Origin: Actinacidiphila oryziradicis
GTDB lineage: Bacteria > Actinomycetota > Actinomycetes > Streptomycetales > Streptomycetaceae
Reading direction: 5' to 3'
Length of the DNA: 64,000 nt
NCBI RefSeq assembly: GCF_005047355.1
Contig: NZ_SUMC01000008.1
Coordinates: 186,001-250,000 of the forward strand
Shown: positions 1 through 7,756 of the stretch, piece by piece
Layout: each line of letters begins with the position of its first letter
Numbering within the stretch: the first letter of the stretch is position 1
The notes under the pieces: model-generated
What the model saw: only the letters and a program-made list of their open reading frames with translations
Databases searched by the model: none
Told to the model about the DNA's origin: nothing
Program-made: the position numbers and the translations under genes

Positions 1-1801
1 CATCGAACTGGCCGCCGCCCGGCTGCGCTCCCTGTCCGCCGCCGAGATCGCCGGGCGGCTCGGCGCCGACCAGCGCTTCCGTCTCCTGTCCAGGGGCAGC
101 CGCACCGCCCAGCCCCGCCAGCAGACGCTGCGCGGCGTCGTCGACTGGAACTGGGATCTGCTGCCGGCCCCCGAACAGGCCGTGTTGCGCCGTGCCTCGG
201 TGTTCGCCGGCGGCTGGACCCTCGATGCGGTGGAGGCTGTGTGCGCGGACGGCGCGCGGGCTACCGGGGCCGCCGGGATCCATGCCGACGACGTACTCGA
301 GCTCACCGAGTCGCTCGTTGACAAGTCACTGGTCGTCGCCCGCCCGGCAGATGGCGGCGGCACTCGCTACCGCCTCCTGGAGACCATTCGGGCCTACGCG
401 GCCGAGCGGCTCGGCGAGTCCGGTGAGACGGCACGGCTGCGTCGGGCACATGCCGCGTACTTCCTCGGCCTGGCCGTCACCGCGGAGCCACATCTGCGTC
501 GGGTCGGGCAACTGCAGTGGCTGCGCAGGTTGGCTGCCGACCACGACAACCTCCACACCGCGCTGCGCCGAAGCGCCGCCGACGCGGACAGTGCCACCGG
601 ACTACGCCTGACTGCCGCCCTTTCCACCTACTGGATGCTGCGCGGTCTGCGGTACGAAGGCGCCCAGTCCGCCCTCCAGCTACTGGAGCATATCGGCCCG
701 GCCGCGCCCGATGGTCTGGGTGAGGAGTACGTGCTGACCGTTGTGGCCGCGGCGTCGGCCACCCCTGACCGGGAGGAGCTCACTGCCCACCTGGCGGCTG
801 CCAGAGCGGCCTTCGACGAGTTGTTTGCGGCTCCGCGCCGCTACCCCGCCCTCGTCGTGCTCTGGGCACCCTTCGCGGGAGTCCCTGACAGGGAGACGTA
901 TGAGCGGTACCGGGCGGGCTTCGAGCTGGTGGACAACGGCCCCTGGTACCTGGCGCTGATGCATGTCGGCGAAGGCTTCCAGAGATGGTGGGTCGACGCT
1001 CAGGCGGAAGAGTCGGAACGGGAGTTCACCGAGGCGCTGACCGTGTTCCGGGGCCTCGGCGACCGCTGGGGGATGGCGATGGCGCTCACCCAGCTGGCCT
1101 GGCTCGCCGATTTCCGGAGCGACATCCCGCGCGCCATCGACGAGGCGCTGGCACTCGACGCGGCTCTGGACGCCACCGAGAGCATCGCGGAACTGTTGTG
1201 CCAGCGCGGCGAGTGCCACACCCGGGCCGGAGACCATGAGGCCGCCCACGCCGACCTCCAACAGGCCACCGAACTGGCCCGCAGAGCCGGCGCCCCCGAA
1301 TACCTGGCCCGCGCCCATATGGCCCTGGGCGAGTCCGCCCGGCTGCGCGGCGATCTGACCGAGGCGCGGCGGCTGTGCGAGCTGGCGCTGGAGGAGTCCT
1401 CGGCGGGGTGGTTCTCCGGCCGCGGTACCCGTTCGTCCGTCCTGCTGGCCCTGGGCCGGATCTGCGCGGCGGAGGGCCGCCCCGGGCAGTCCCGCGCCTA
1501 CTACCGTCAGGCGTTCCGCCCCGAGCACGACGCCCGCAACCTCCCGTTCGCCGCCGCCACGGCCGAGGCCTTCGCCGGGCTCGCGCTGATCGAGGGCGAC
1601 CCAGTCGGCGCCGCCGAGCTGCTCGGCACGGTACGAGTGCTGCGCGGCATGGACGTCCTGCCGGGCCCCGACGGGGCACGGGTCACGGTCGCAGCCCGCG
1701 CCGCTCTCGGCGACCAGCCGTACAAAGCCGCTTATGCCCGGGGCGCCGCACTCGGCCTGGAGCAGGCGCTCCAGGCCCTGGCCGGGGCCGGCACCGGGTA
1801 G
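1..1801 (+). CDS. AfsR-family transcriptional regulator (BTAD/NB-ARC/TPR type), C-terminal part only
   Basis: The reading frame is open from the window edge (codons in phase from base 2) to a TAG at 1799-1801, so the N-terminus lies outside. The visible part begins in the winged-helix end of an STAND/NB-ARC ATPase (LRGVVDWNWDLLP, then LRRASVFAGGWTL and YRLLETIRAYAAERL) and continues as a long alpha-helical, TPR-like C-terminal half. This is the arrangement of AfsR-like and other large ATPase regulators that control secondary metabolism or transport in Streptomyces. The DNA-binding SARP or LuxR domain cannot be seen, so the exact subfamily is open. It is followed directly by the remnant of an exporter gene, which may once have been its target. 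Confidence 0.8.
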   Translation, partial: IELAAARLRSLSAAEIAGRLGADQRFRLLSRGSRTAQPRQQTLRGVVDWNWDLLPAPEQAVLRRASVFAGGWTLDAVEAVCADGARATGAAGIHADDVLELTESLVDKSLVVARPADGGGTRYRLLETIRAYAAERLGESGETARLRRAHAAYFLGLAVTAEPHLRRVGQLQWLRRLAADHDNLHTALRRSAADADSATGLRLTAALSTYWMLRGLRYEGAQSALQLLEHIGPAAPDGLGEEYVLTVVAAASATPDREELTAHLAAARAAFDELFAAPRRYPALVVLWAPFAGVPDRETYERYRAGFELVDNGPWYLALMHVGEGFQRWWVDAQAEESEREFTEALTVFRGLGDRWGMAMALTQLAWLADFRSDIPRAIDEALALDAALDATESIAELLCQRGECHTRAGDHEAAHADLQQATELARRAGAPEYLARAHMALGESARLRGDLTEARRLCELALEESSAGWFSGRGTRSSVLLALGRICAAEGRPGQSRAYYRQAFRPEHDARNLPFAAATAEAFAGLALIEGDPVGAAELLGTVRVLRGMDVLPGPDGARVTVAARAALGDQPYKAAYARGAALGLEQALQALAGAGTG

Positions 1802-1803
1802 AC

Positions 1804-2163
1804 AACCGTCACCGCCCCGTCAGGGGCGTCGGATCCCTCGCGAGCGCCCTCTACCGAGGCGGCCTCGCGCTGCCCGCCGGGTTGTCTGCCGAGGCGGTGC
1901 ACGCCGCCCGCCAATCAGTCGGCGGAGCCGTTGCCACCGGAGCGGCGCTTCCGGGCGCCACGGGCACGGATGTCATCGCCGCCGCGGGGCGGGCGTTCGT
2001 GGCCAGCATCCAGACCACCACCCTGGTCGGTGCCGCCCTACTCACTGTCGGCGCGGTCTTCGCGCTCTTCACCCTGCGCGGCGTGCCGGCCGAGATCCCG
2101 GGCCCCGAGGAGCAGGACCCGGCGGCGGAAGGTCCGGCGGTGCCGGCGCCTTTGGAGCGGTGA
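1804..2163 (+). pseudogene. C-terminal remnant of a DHA2-type (EmrB/QacA) MFS exporter
   Basis: A stretch of about 117 codons with no plausible start begins 2 bases after the regulator stop and ends with TGA at 2161-2163. The translation (LASALYRGGLALPAG..., then AFVASIQTTTLVGAALLTVGAVFALFTLRG) has the last loop and final transmembrane helix of 14-TM drug exporters. In intact members this region is preceded by some 380 more residues, which are absent here. It therefore looks like the 3' stub of an exporter gene deleted or replaced by recombination next to the regulator. Identification rests on pattern recognition of the C-terminal helix only. Confidence 0.6.
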
Positions 2164-2211
2164 GCTGCCCGCCGAATCCGCTCATCTGTCCGGCCGATCC
2201 CGGGCCGCATG

Positions 2212-2250
2212 CCGGATGGCGGGAGACCCGAGAGGTCTCCGGCCATCCGG
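2212..2250. terminator. Strong hairpin between convergent genes
   Basis: Bases 2212-2228 and 2234-2250 form a nearly perfect stem with a short loop (arms beginning CCGGATGGC and ending GCCATCCGG). It lies between the MFS stub and the convergent DUF5324 gene and lacks a clear U-tract, as is common for Streptomyces terminators. It could act in both directions. Confidence 0.6.
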
Positions 2251-2280
2251 GGTCGCAGCGCGATATCTGTCAGGTCGGTC

Positions 2281-3009
2281 TTACGGATATGTATCGCCGC
2301 GACCCTCGCGGCCGCGCTCGGCTTCGGCTTCGGCCTGCTTGGCCTGGACCTCCGGGTCAAGGGCGTCGAGGGGAGCGCCGTCGACCTGGTCGAGCGGGGC
2401 GGTACCGGACTGGGCGCTGCCGTTGAGGGAAGAGCGGTCCGAGAGCTCCGTGGCGGGGGCGGGCTCGACGAGCCAGTCGGGGTTGGTCTGCTTGGTCCAC
2501 CACCGCCAGCCCGCGAAGCCGGCTCCGCTGAGGGCGCCCAGCACGGTGAGGCGCTTGGCGATCCGCCCGGCGCGGACCCGGCGGGCCCGCTTGCGGGCGA
2601 ACTTCTCGATGTCGGCGGCGGTCAGTTGGCTGCGGAGCGCGGCGAGGGCCGCGCCGCTGCGGGCGACGATCTCCTCACGTGCGGGCCCGGTGGCGGCGCG
2701 GGCGCTTTCCAACGCCTGCTCAACCTTCGGGATCGTGAAGTCGGCTGCCTGCTTAGTGCGTTTCGCGGCGGTGCCGACGGCCTGCTCGACCTTGGGCGGC
2801 ACGGCGGCCCGTGCTTGCCCGACGGCCTCGCCGACACGGGACGCGAGATGAGCGTCATATTGGGTGCGGGCCGTCGCGCGGGCCTTGTCCGCGTAGACCG
2901 CGGCATTTTCCTTGGCCGTGCTGGCGTACGGCGACACCACCTCCGCGGCATGCCGCACGCTGTCCTTCGTCTGCTCGGCTGCGTGGCGCACGCTGTCGAT
3001 GCGGGTCAC
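2281..3009 (-). CDS. DUF5324 family protein
   Basis: This is a 242-residue protein found next to the cyclophilin gene in Streptomyces. It starts VTRIDSVRHAAEQTKDSVRH and has a long, Ala-rich amphipathic helical N-terminal two-thirds with repeated heptad-like segments. One short hydrophobic stretch follows (LTVLGALSGAGFAGWRWW, about residue 160). The acidic, charged tail ends in AEAERGREGRGDTYP. The GTG at 3007-3009 is chosen because a strong ribosome binding site (GAGGAGG) precedes it, and upstream in-frame codons lack one. The function is unknown. The helical, apolipoprotein-like sequence suggests a membrane- or surface-associated structural role, which is inference only. Confidence 0.8.
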   Translation of the reverse strand: MTRIDSVRHAAEQTKDSVRHAAEVVSPYASTAKENAAVYADKARATARTQYDAHLASRVGEAVGQARAAVPPKVEQAVGTAAKRTKQAADFTIPKVEQALESARAATGPAREEIVARSGAALAALRSQLTAADIEKFARKRARRVRAGRIAKRLTVLGALSGAGFAGWRWWTKQTNPDWLVEPAPATELSDRSSLNGSAQSGTAPLDQVDGAPLDALDPEVQAKQAEAEAERGREGRGDTYP

Positions 3010-3215
3010 GAGAACCTCCTCCTCGGTGGCGTACGGTTTTCGCCTTTCCACCCGGTTTGAAATCATGCCCGTACAGGCGGGGTCCGGCATGTGCGGGCGG
3101 GCATCCGGGTCACGGGGAGAGGTACCCCCAGGGTGCGTCTGCCCAGCGAGTACTCGTACGAACTCGACCCGTGCAAGGATTTGTCCCTGTCAGTGAAGAC
3201 TAGGGAAGGTAGATC

Positions 3216-3743
3216 GTGGCCGAGCAGCTCTACGCCACCCTGAAGACCAACCACGGGGACATCGCCATCCGGTTGCTGCCGGACCACGCGCCGAAAACCG
3301 TGAAGAACTTCGTCGGGCTTGCCGAGGGCACCCTTGAGTGGACCGACCCGACCACGGGACAGCCGACCAGTAAGAACCTCTACGACGGCACGGTGTTCCA
3401 CCGCGTGATCTCCGGTTTTATGATCCAGGGCGGTGACCCGCTGGGGAACGGCACCGGTGGCCCGGGGTACAAGTTCGCCGACGAGTTCCACCCGGACCTG
3501 TCGTTCAACAAGCCCTACCTCCTGGCGATGGCCAATGCGGGCCCGGGCACCAACGGCTCGCAGTTCTTCATCACCGTCTCGCCGACCACCTGGCTGAGCG
3601 GCAAGCACACCATCTTCGGTGAGATCGTCGACCCGGCCAGCCAGAAGGTCGTGGACGGGATCATCAACACCCCGACCAACCCGCGCACCGACCGCCCGCT
3701 GGAGGCCGTCGTCATCGAGTCGGTCGTAGTAGAGCGCCGGTAG
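3216..3743 (+). CDS. ppiA: Peptidyl-prolyl cis-trans isomerase, cyclophilin type
   Basis: This 175-residue cytoplasmic cyclophilin would catalyse cis-trans isomerisation of X-Pro bonds. The fold signatures are present in order: a beta-1 segment with NHGDIAIRLLPDHAPKTVKNF, the catalytic FHRVISGFMIQGGDP block (Arg and the Gln/Phe binding pocket), NANAGPGTNGSQFFI-type core (here ANAGPGTNGSQFFITV), and the TIFGEIVD strand. Length is normal for the bacterial single-domain family. The GTG start is preceded by GGAAGG. The gene lies between the DUF5324 gene and the rhomboid gene, its usual place near oriC in actinobacteria, and is followed by a hairpin at 3794-3824. Confidence 0.95.
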   Translation: MAEQLYATLKTNHGDIAIRLLPDHAPKTVKNFVGLAEGTLEWTDPTTGQPTSKNLYDGTVFHRVISGFMIQGGDPLGNGTGGPGYKFADEFHPDLSFNKPYLLAMANAGPGTNGSQFFITVSPTTWLSGKHTIFGEIVDPASQKVVDGIINTPTNPRTDRPLEAVVIESVVVERR

Positions 3744-3793
3744 ACTCGCAAGCCGTTTTCGGTAACCGATGTCGGCCCATACGGGAACTGAAC

Positions 3794-3824
3794 CGCCCCG
3801 CCCGTCCGTCAGACGGGCGGGGCG
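3794..3824 (+). terminator. GC-rich hairpin after the cyclophilin gene
   Basis: CGCCCCGCCCGTC (3794-3806) pairs perfectly with GACGGGCGGGGCG (3812-3824) around a 5-base loop, about 50 bases after the cyclophilin stop and 39 bases before the rhomboid start. A short T-run (GTTTG) follows. It probably ends the cyclophilin transcript. Confidence 0.7.
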
Positions 3825-3862
3825 ACGTTTGTACGATGTATGAAGTTGCACGAAGGGGAACC

Positions 3863-4717
3863 ATGGAAGACCAGGCGGTCTGCTGCTACCTGCATCCGGA
3901 TCGCGAGACCGGGATCCGTTGCACCCGCTGCGAGCGGCCGATCTGCCCGGAGTGCATGGTGAGCGCGTCCGTCGGTTTCCAGTGTCCGGAGTGTGTGCGC
4001 GAGGGCAATGCCAGCGCCCGCAGGGTGCGACCGCGTACGGTCGCCGGGGGGAGCGTCGCCCGGGACCCGCACCTGGTCACCAAGATCCTCATCGGGCTGA
4101 ATCTGGCGGTCTTCCTCGCGGTGAAGGCCTTCGGCAACCAGGTGGTCACCGATCTCGGGCTCTACGGCCTGTGCTCGAAGTACGCCAGTCAGTGCATCGG
4201 CGTCGCGGCGGGGCCGGACCAATGGTACCGGCTGGTCAGTGCGGTCTTCCTGCATGAACAGGTAGCGCACATCGCCTTCAACATGCTCGCTCTGTGGTGG
4301 GTGGGAGCTCCGCTGGAGGGCCTGCTCGGGCGCACCCGGTATTTCGCCCTGTACATGCTTTCCGGGCTGGGCGGCAGCGCGCTGGTGCTGCTGTTGGCGC
4401 CGAGTTCGCTCACGCTGGGTGCTTCCGGCGCGATCTTCGGCCTCTTCGGGGCCACCGCCGTCTTCGTACGGCGGATGCGGTACGACATGCGACCGGTGCT
4501 GATCCTGCTCGCCCTGAACCTGTTCTTCACCTTCACCTGGTCGAACATCAGCTGGCAGGGCCACATCGGCGGCCTGGTCGCCGGGTCGCTGATCGCGGTC
4601 GGGATGGCGTACGCACCACAGGAACGGCGGGCGCTGGTGCAGTGGGGGACCTGTGCGGCGGTGTTTGTGGTGACGCTCGTGGTGACGTGGATCGGCGTGA
4701 CCCAGATCACTGGCTGA
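3863..4717 (+). CDS. Rhomboid family intramembrane serine protease with N-terminal zinc-binding domain
   Basis: The 284-residue protein begins with a B-box-like Cys/His zinc module (MEDQAVCCYLHPD...CTRCERPICPECM...CPECV, residues 1-50). Six membrane segments follow. The rhomboid catalytic dyad is visible: the nucleophile in LGASGAIFGLFGA (GxSG) and the histidine in GHIGGLVAGSLIAVG. Rhomboids cleave transmembrane substrates within the membrane; the substrate here is unknown. The ATG at 3863 is preferred over the one at 3836 because it follows GAAGGGG at good spacing and because most relatives begin with this short zinc module. Its neighbourhood (cyclophilin, crgA) is conserved in Streptomyces. 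Confidence 0.92.
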   Translation: MEDQAVCCYLHPDRETGIRCTRCERPICPECMVSASVGFQCPECVREGNASARRVRPRTVAGGSVARDPHLVTKILIGLNLAVFLAVKAFGNQVVTDLGLYGLCSKYASQCIGVAAGPDQWYRLVSAVFLHEQVAHIAFNMLALWWVGAPLEGLLGRTRYFALYMLSGLGGSALVLLLAPSSLTLGASGAIFGLFGATAVFVRRMRYDMRPVLILLALNLFFTFTWSNISWQGHIGGLVAGSLIAVGMAYAPQERRALVQWGTCAAVFVVTLVVTWIGVTQITG

Positions 4718-4766
4718 TCCCGCTGACGTGGGGCGGGAGCCCGCAACCCCTGGCGTTGATCTGACG

Positions 4767-4966
4767 TTATCCACAGCGGAGAGGGTGCCCCTGTGTACAT
4801 CGGGGAACGTCTGTGGGCGCCTGTCCTGCCCGCCCATTTGCCCTGCAAGATCAACGAATGACCGGTGGCCCGTACACCGGACCACCGGTCACACCGGCGT
4901 CAATCCCGCAGGGGTTATCCACAGATCTTCCGACCTTTTCAACATTGTGGATCGAGCTGTGGATAA
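4767..4966. promoter_or_regulatory. Cluster of three perfect DnaA boxes between the rhomboid gene and crgA
   Basis: TTATCCACA occurs at 4767-4775 and 4915-4923 on the plus strand, and as TGTGGATAA at 4958-4966. A weaker site (TGTGGATCG, 4946-4954) lies beside the last. All are in the 286-base intergenic gap 4718-5003, which otherwise holds no recognisable gene. Three exact 9-mers in one non-coding gap of a G+C-rich genome are unlikely to be chance. DnaA-box clusters outside oriC that titrate DnaA are established in S. coelicolor, so this is probably a DnaA-binding locus. Confidence 0.75.
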
Positions 4967-5003
4967 CCCTGGGGACAAGCTGTCGCGCGGGTGGTGGGCG
5001 CGG

Positions 5004-5258
5004 CTACTTCCACTGTGTGGAGACGACGAACCCGCCCGCGATGAAGCCGAAGCCAACCACGATGTTCCAGTTGTTCAGCGCCGCGATGGGCAGGCTGCCC
5101 TGCGTCACATAGAAGAGGACGATCCAGGCCAGTCCGAGGAGGAAGAACGCCAGCATCAGCGGCGCGACCCAGCCTCGACCGGTCCTGAGCTTTATGGCGG
5201 TCGTCTTCGACGGTGGCGGGGTGAAGTCGGCCTTCTTGCGGATCCGTGACTTCGGCAC
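5004..5258 (-). CDS. crgA: Cell division protein CrgA
   Basis: This 84-residue membrane protein has a basic N-terminus ([16 protein letters not shown]) and two transmembrane helices ([20 protein letters not shown] and [19 protein letters not shown]) joined by a short extracytoplasmic loop. This is the CrgA family pattern. CrgA coordinates septum formation with aerial growth in Streptomyces and binds FtsZ-associated proteins and penicillin-binding proteins in mycobacteria. The length is normal. It is transcribed away from the divergent DUF881/sortase operon, and the DnaA-box cluster lies just beyond its 3' end. Confidence 0.95.
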   Translation of the reverse strand: MPKSRIRKKADFTPPPSKTTAIKLRTGRGWVAPLMLAFFLLGLAWIVLFYVTQGSLPIAALNNWNIVVGFGFIAGGFVVSTQWK

Positions 5259-5395
5259 GAGGAACTCTCCTGTCGATGCGCTGCGTAACCGCGCGGATGA
5301 TGTGATCGAGCCGGGCGGGCGGGGTACTGCTCACTGCCGCTACCAGGCGTCCGTTAGCGTAGTGCTTCCTCGGGTTGGAAGGAGATAAGGGTACG

Positions 5396-6163
5396 GTGAG
5401 CAAAACCGTTGATGTCTCCCCTGCCCGCGTTTCTGCCCGATCTGTGGTACTTCGTTCACTCAGTGCGGGGATCTTCGCGCTGGCCGGGCTGATCTTCTGG
5501 ATGAGCTTCGACACCGCCAAGGGTGTCGATATCCGCACCGACGACCCGCTGCTGCGGCTGTCGGACCGGGCCCAGGAGAAGAGTACCGAGAACCAGCAGC
5601 TGGAAAGCGAGATGTCCGCCGTACGCAAAGACGTCGACGGCCTCTCCCACTCCGGCAGCGGCACCGGCACGGCCACCCGCAAGAACCTCGACGGCCTCGC
5701 CAACGCCGCCGGCACCGAGGCGCTCTCCGGCTCCGCCGTCAGCGTCACCCTCAACGACGCGCCCGCCAACGCCACCCCCCTCGTGCCCGGCGTGCCGGAC
5801 CCGCAGCCCAACGACCTCGTCATTCACCAGCAGGACCTGCAAGCTGTCGTCAACGCTCTCTGGGACGGCGGGGCGACCGGCATACAGGTCATGGACCAGC
5901 GCCTGATCTCCACCAGCGCCGTGCGCTGCGTCGGCAACACGCTGATCCTCCAGGGCCGCGTCTACTCCCCGCCGTACAAAATCACCGCTGTGGGTGACCG
6001 GAACGCGCTGCACAAGGCGCTGGACCGCAGCCCGGCGATCCAGAACTACCTGCAGTACGTCAACGCCTACGGACTCGGCTGGAAAGTCGAGGACCACAAG
6101 CGGGTGACTCTTCCCGGGTACTCGGGCACAGTGGATCTGCACTACGCCAAGCCCGTGGGCTGA
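5396..6163 (+). CDS. DUF881 family membrane-anchored protein
   Basis: The 255-residue protein has an N-terminal transmembrane anchor (LSAGIFALAGLIFWMSF, about residues 22-38) and an extracytoplasmic DUF881 domain. The domain includes a coiled-coil-like segment (LSDRAQEKSTENQQLESEMSAVRKDVDGL) and the conserved VTLNDAP...LVIHQQDLQAVVNALWDGGATGIQVMDQRL core. The GTG at 5396 is chosen because it follows GGAAGGAGAT. DUF881 proteins resemble the periplasmic part of divisome proteins and regularly sit beside crgA in actinobacteria. A role in septation or cell wall organisation is plausible but unproven. It starts the operon that continues with sortase, small protein and pabA. Confidence 0.88.
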   Translation: MSKTVDVSPARVSARSVVLRSLSAGIFALAGLIFWMSFDTAKGVDIRTDDPLLRLSDRAQEKSTENQQLESEMSAVRKDVDGLSHSGSGTGTATRKNLDGLANAAGTEALSGSAVSVTLNDAPANATPLVPGVPDPQPNDLVIHQQDLQAVVNALWDGGATGIQVMDQRLISTSAVRCVGNTLILQGRVYSPPYKITAVGDRNALHKALDRSPAIQNYLQYVNAYGLGWKVEDHKRVTLPGYSGTVDLHYAKPVG

Positions 6164-6195
6164 GACCGGGCCCGGGCCGAGTGAGGGGATGGGCC

Positions 6196-6882
6196 GTGCG
6201 CCTGGTGCTGCGGACCCTGAGCGAGTTGTGCGTCACCACGGGGGCGCTCATCGTGCTCTTCGTCGTCTATGTGCTCTTCTGGACCGGAGTACGCGCGGAC
6301 AGCGCCATGAACGGCGAGATAAACCAACTCCAGGACCGCTGGTCCACCGGGTCCGTCGTTAGTTCGAGCCCCAGCCCCACACCTGCCGGGACCCCGGCCG
6401 CCGCCGCATATAGGGACGGCAAAGCTTTTGCCGTCATGTACATCCCCCGGCTCGGCGCCGGCTGGCACAAGCCCGTCCTGCAGGACACCCAGGTCCCCAC
6501 CCTCAGGAAGGGCCTCGGCCACTACGCCTCCACCGCCCGCCTCGGCGCCCGGGGCAACTTCGCCGTCGCCGGCCACCGCCGCACATATGGCGACCCTTTC
6601 AAGGACTTTCCCAAGCTGCGCAAGGGCGACAAGGTCGTCCTCACCGACGGCACCGCCTGGTACACGTACGAGATCGACCGCGGCCCGTACCGCACCCTGC
6701 CGACCGATGTAGGCGTCATCGACCCCGTGCCGCGCGAGTCCGGCTTCACCGCTCCTGGCCGCTACCTGACGCTCACCACCTGCGACCCCGAGTGGGGGCA
6801 CAGTCACCGGCTCATCGCCTGGGGCCATCTGGAAGCCACCCAGGCTGTGGAGAAGGGCATGCCGACGGCCTTGTCCGGCTAA
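6196..6882 (+). CDS. Class E sortase (first of three)
   Basis: This is a membrane-anchored transpeptidase that would attach LAXTG-type proteins to peptidoglycan. It has a signal-anchor helix (VTTGALIVLFVVYVLFW), a short Ser/Pro linker, then the sortase barrel. The catalytic His is in VAGHRRTYG (about residue 127), Cys in TLTTCDPE (about residue 196), and the Arg in the following SHRLIAWG block. The HRRTYG sequence differs from the HRNTHG and HRDGHG of the two downstream paralogues. GTG 6196 is preferred to GTG 6181 because GAGGGG lies 7 bases upstream of it. It follows the DUF881 gene by 32 bases and is probably cotranscribed. Confidence 0.88.
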   Translation: MRLVLRTLSELCVTTGALIVLFVVYVLFWTGVRADSAMNGEINQLQDRWSTGSVVSSSPSPTPAGTPAAAAYRDGKAFAVMYIPRLGAGWHKPVLQDTQVPTLRKGLGHYASTARLGARGNFAVAGHRRTYGDPFKDFPKLRKGDKVVLTDGTAWYTYEIDRGPYRTLPTDVGVIDPVPRESGFTAPGRYLTLTTCDPEWGHSHRLIAWGHLEATQAVEKGMPTALSG

Positions 6883-6914
6883 TCTTGGTGCCGGAACCGG
6901 AAGGAAGGCAGCAC

Positions 6915-7091
6915 ATGTACGGCTGGATCTGGCGACATCTGCCGGGCAACGCGTGGGTGAGGGCGACGATCTCGCTCGTGCTGGTGCTGGCCGTCGTCTA
7001 TGTGCTGTTCCAGTACATCTTTCCCTGGGCGGAGCCGCTGCTGCCGTTCAATGACGTCACCGTCAACAACGGGATGGCCAGCGTCCGATGA
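6915..7091 (+). CDS. Small single-span membrane protein of the sortase/pabA operon
   Basis: The gene encodes 58 residues, starting MYGWIWRHLPGNAWVRAT, followed by one hydrophobic helix (ISLVLVLAVVYVLFQYIFPWAEPLL) and a short polar tail. AAGGAAGG precedes the ATG, and the stop overlaps the pabA start (ATGA at 7088-7091), so translation is coupled. Small proteins of this type occupy the same position in other Streptomyces. The conserved place among crgA, DUF881 and sortases suggests a cell-envelope or division role. No function is known to me. Confidence 0.85.
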   Translation: MYGWIWRHLPGNAWVRATISLVLVLAVVYVLFQYIFPWAEPLLPFNDVTVNNGMASVR

Positions 7092-7756
7092 CCGCACGGA
7101 TCCTCGTCGTGGACAACTACGACAGCTTTGTCTTCAACCTCGTCCAGTACCTCTACCAGCTCGGCGCCGAGTGCGAGGTGCTCCGCAATGACGAGGTCGA
7201 CCTCCGGCACGCCCAGGACCGCTTCGACGGTGTCCTCCTCTCCCCCGGCCCCGGCACGCCCGAGGAGGCCGGGATCTGTGTCGATATGGTCCGGCACTGC
7301 GCGGACACCGGGGTGCCGGTCTTCGGCGTCTGCCTCGGTCTGCAGTCCATGGCCGTCGCCTACGGCGGCGTGGTGGACCGGGCGCCCGAGCTGCTGCACG
7401 GCAAGACCTCCCTTGTGACGCACGAGGGCGCCGGGGTCTTCGCCGGACTGCCGACGCCCTTCACCGCCACCCGGTACCACTCCCTCGCCGTTGAACGCGA
7501 CACGGTGCCGCCGGAGTTGGAGATCACCGCCTGGACCGACACCGGCGTCATCATGGGCCTGCGGCACCGCGAGGCCCTTGTCGAGGGAGTCCAGTTCCAC
7601 CCCGAGTCGGTGCTTACGGAATGGGGCCACCTCATGCTTGCCAACTGGCTCGCCCAATGCGGCGACACAGGCGCGGTCGGACGCTCTGAGGGCCTCGCGC
7701 CCGTCGTCGGCGCCGGTCTGGGTGCGGGTACCGCTCTCGGCAAGGCCGGGGCGTGA
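7088..7756 (+). CDS. pabA: Aminodeoxychorismate/anthranilate synthase component II (glutamine amidotransferase)
   Basis: This 222-residue class I glutamine amidotransferase releases ammonia from glutamine for a chorismate-aminating partner (PabB or TrpE) in folate or tryptophan synthesis. The N-terminus ILVVDNYDSFVFNLVQYL is diagnostic. The catalytic Cys is in GVCLGLQ (residue 82), with His171 and Glu173 in QFHPES. The common GVCLGHQ is GVCLGLQ here. The C-terminus is extended by about 25 Gly/Ala-rich residues. The ATG overlaps the preceding stop, and the last codons overlap the sortase start (GTGA at 7753). No component I gene is in the window, so PabA versus TrpG cannot be decided. Confidence 0.9.
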   Translation: MTARILVVDNYDSFVFNLVQYLYQLGAECEVLRNDEVDLRHAQDRFDGVLLSPGPGTPEEAGICVDMVRHCADTGVPVFGVCLGLQSMAVAYGGVVDRAPELLHGKTSLVTHEGAGVFAGLPTPFTATRYHSLAVERDTVPPELEITAWTDTGVIMGLRHREALVEGVQFHPESVLTEWGHLMLANWLAQCGDTGAVGRSEGLAPVVGAGLGAGTALGKAGA

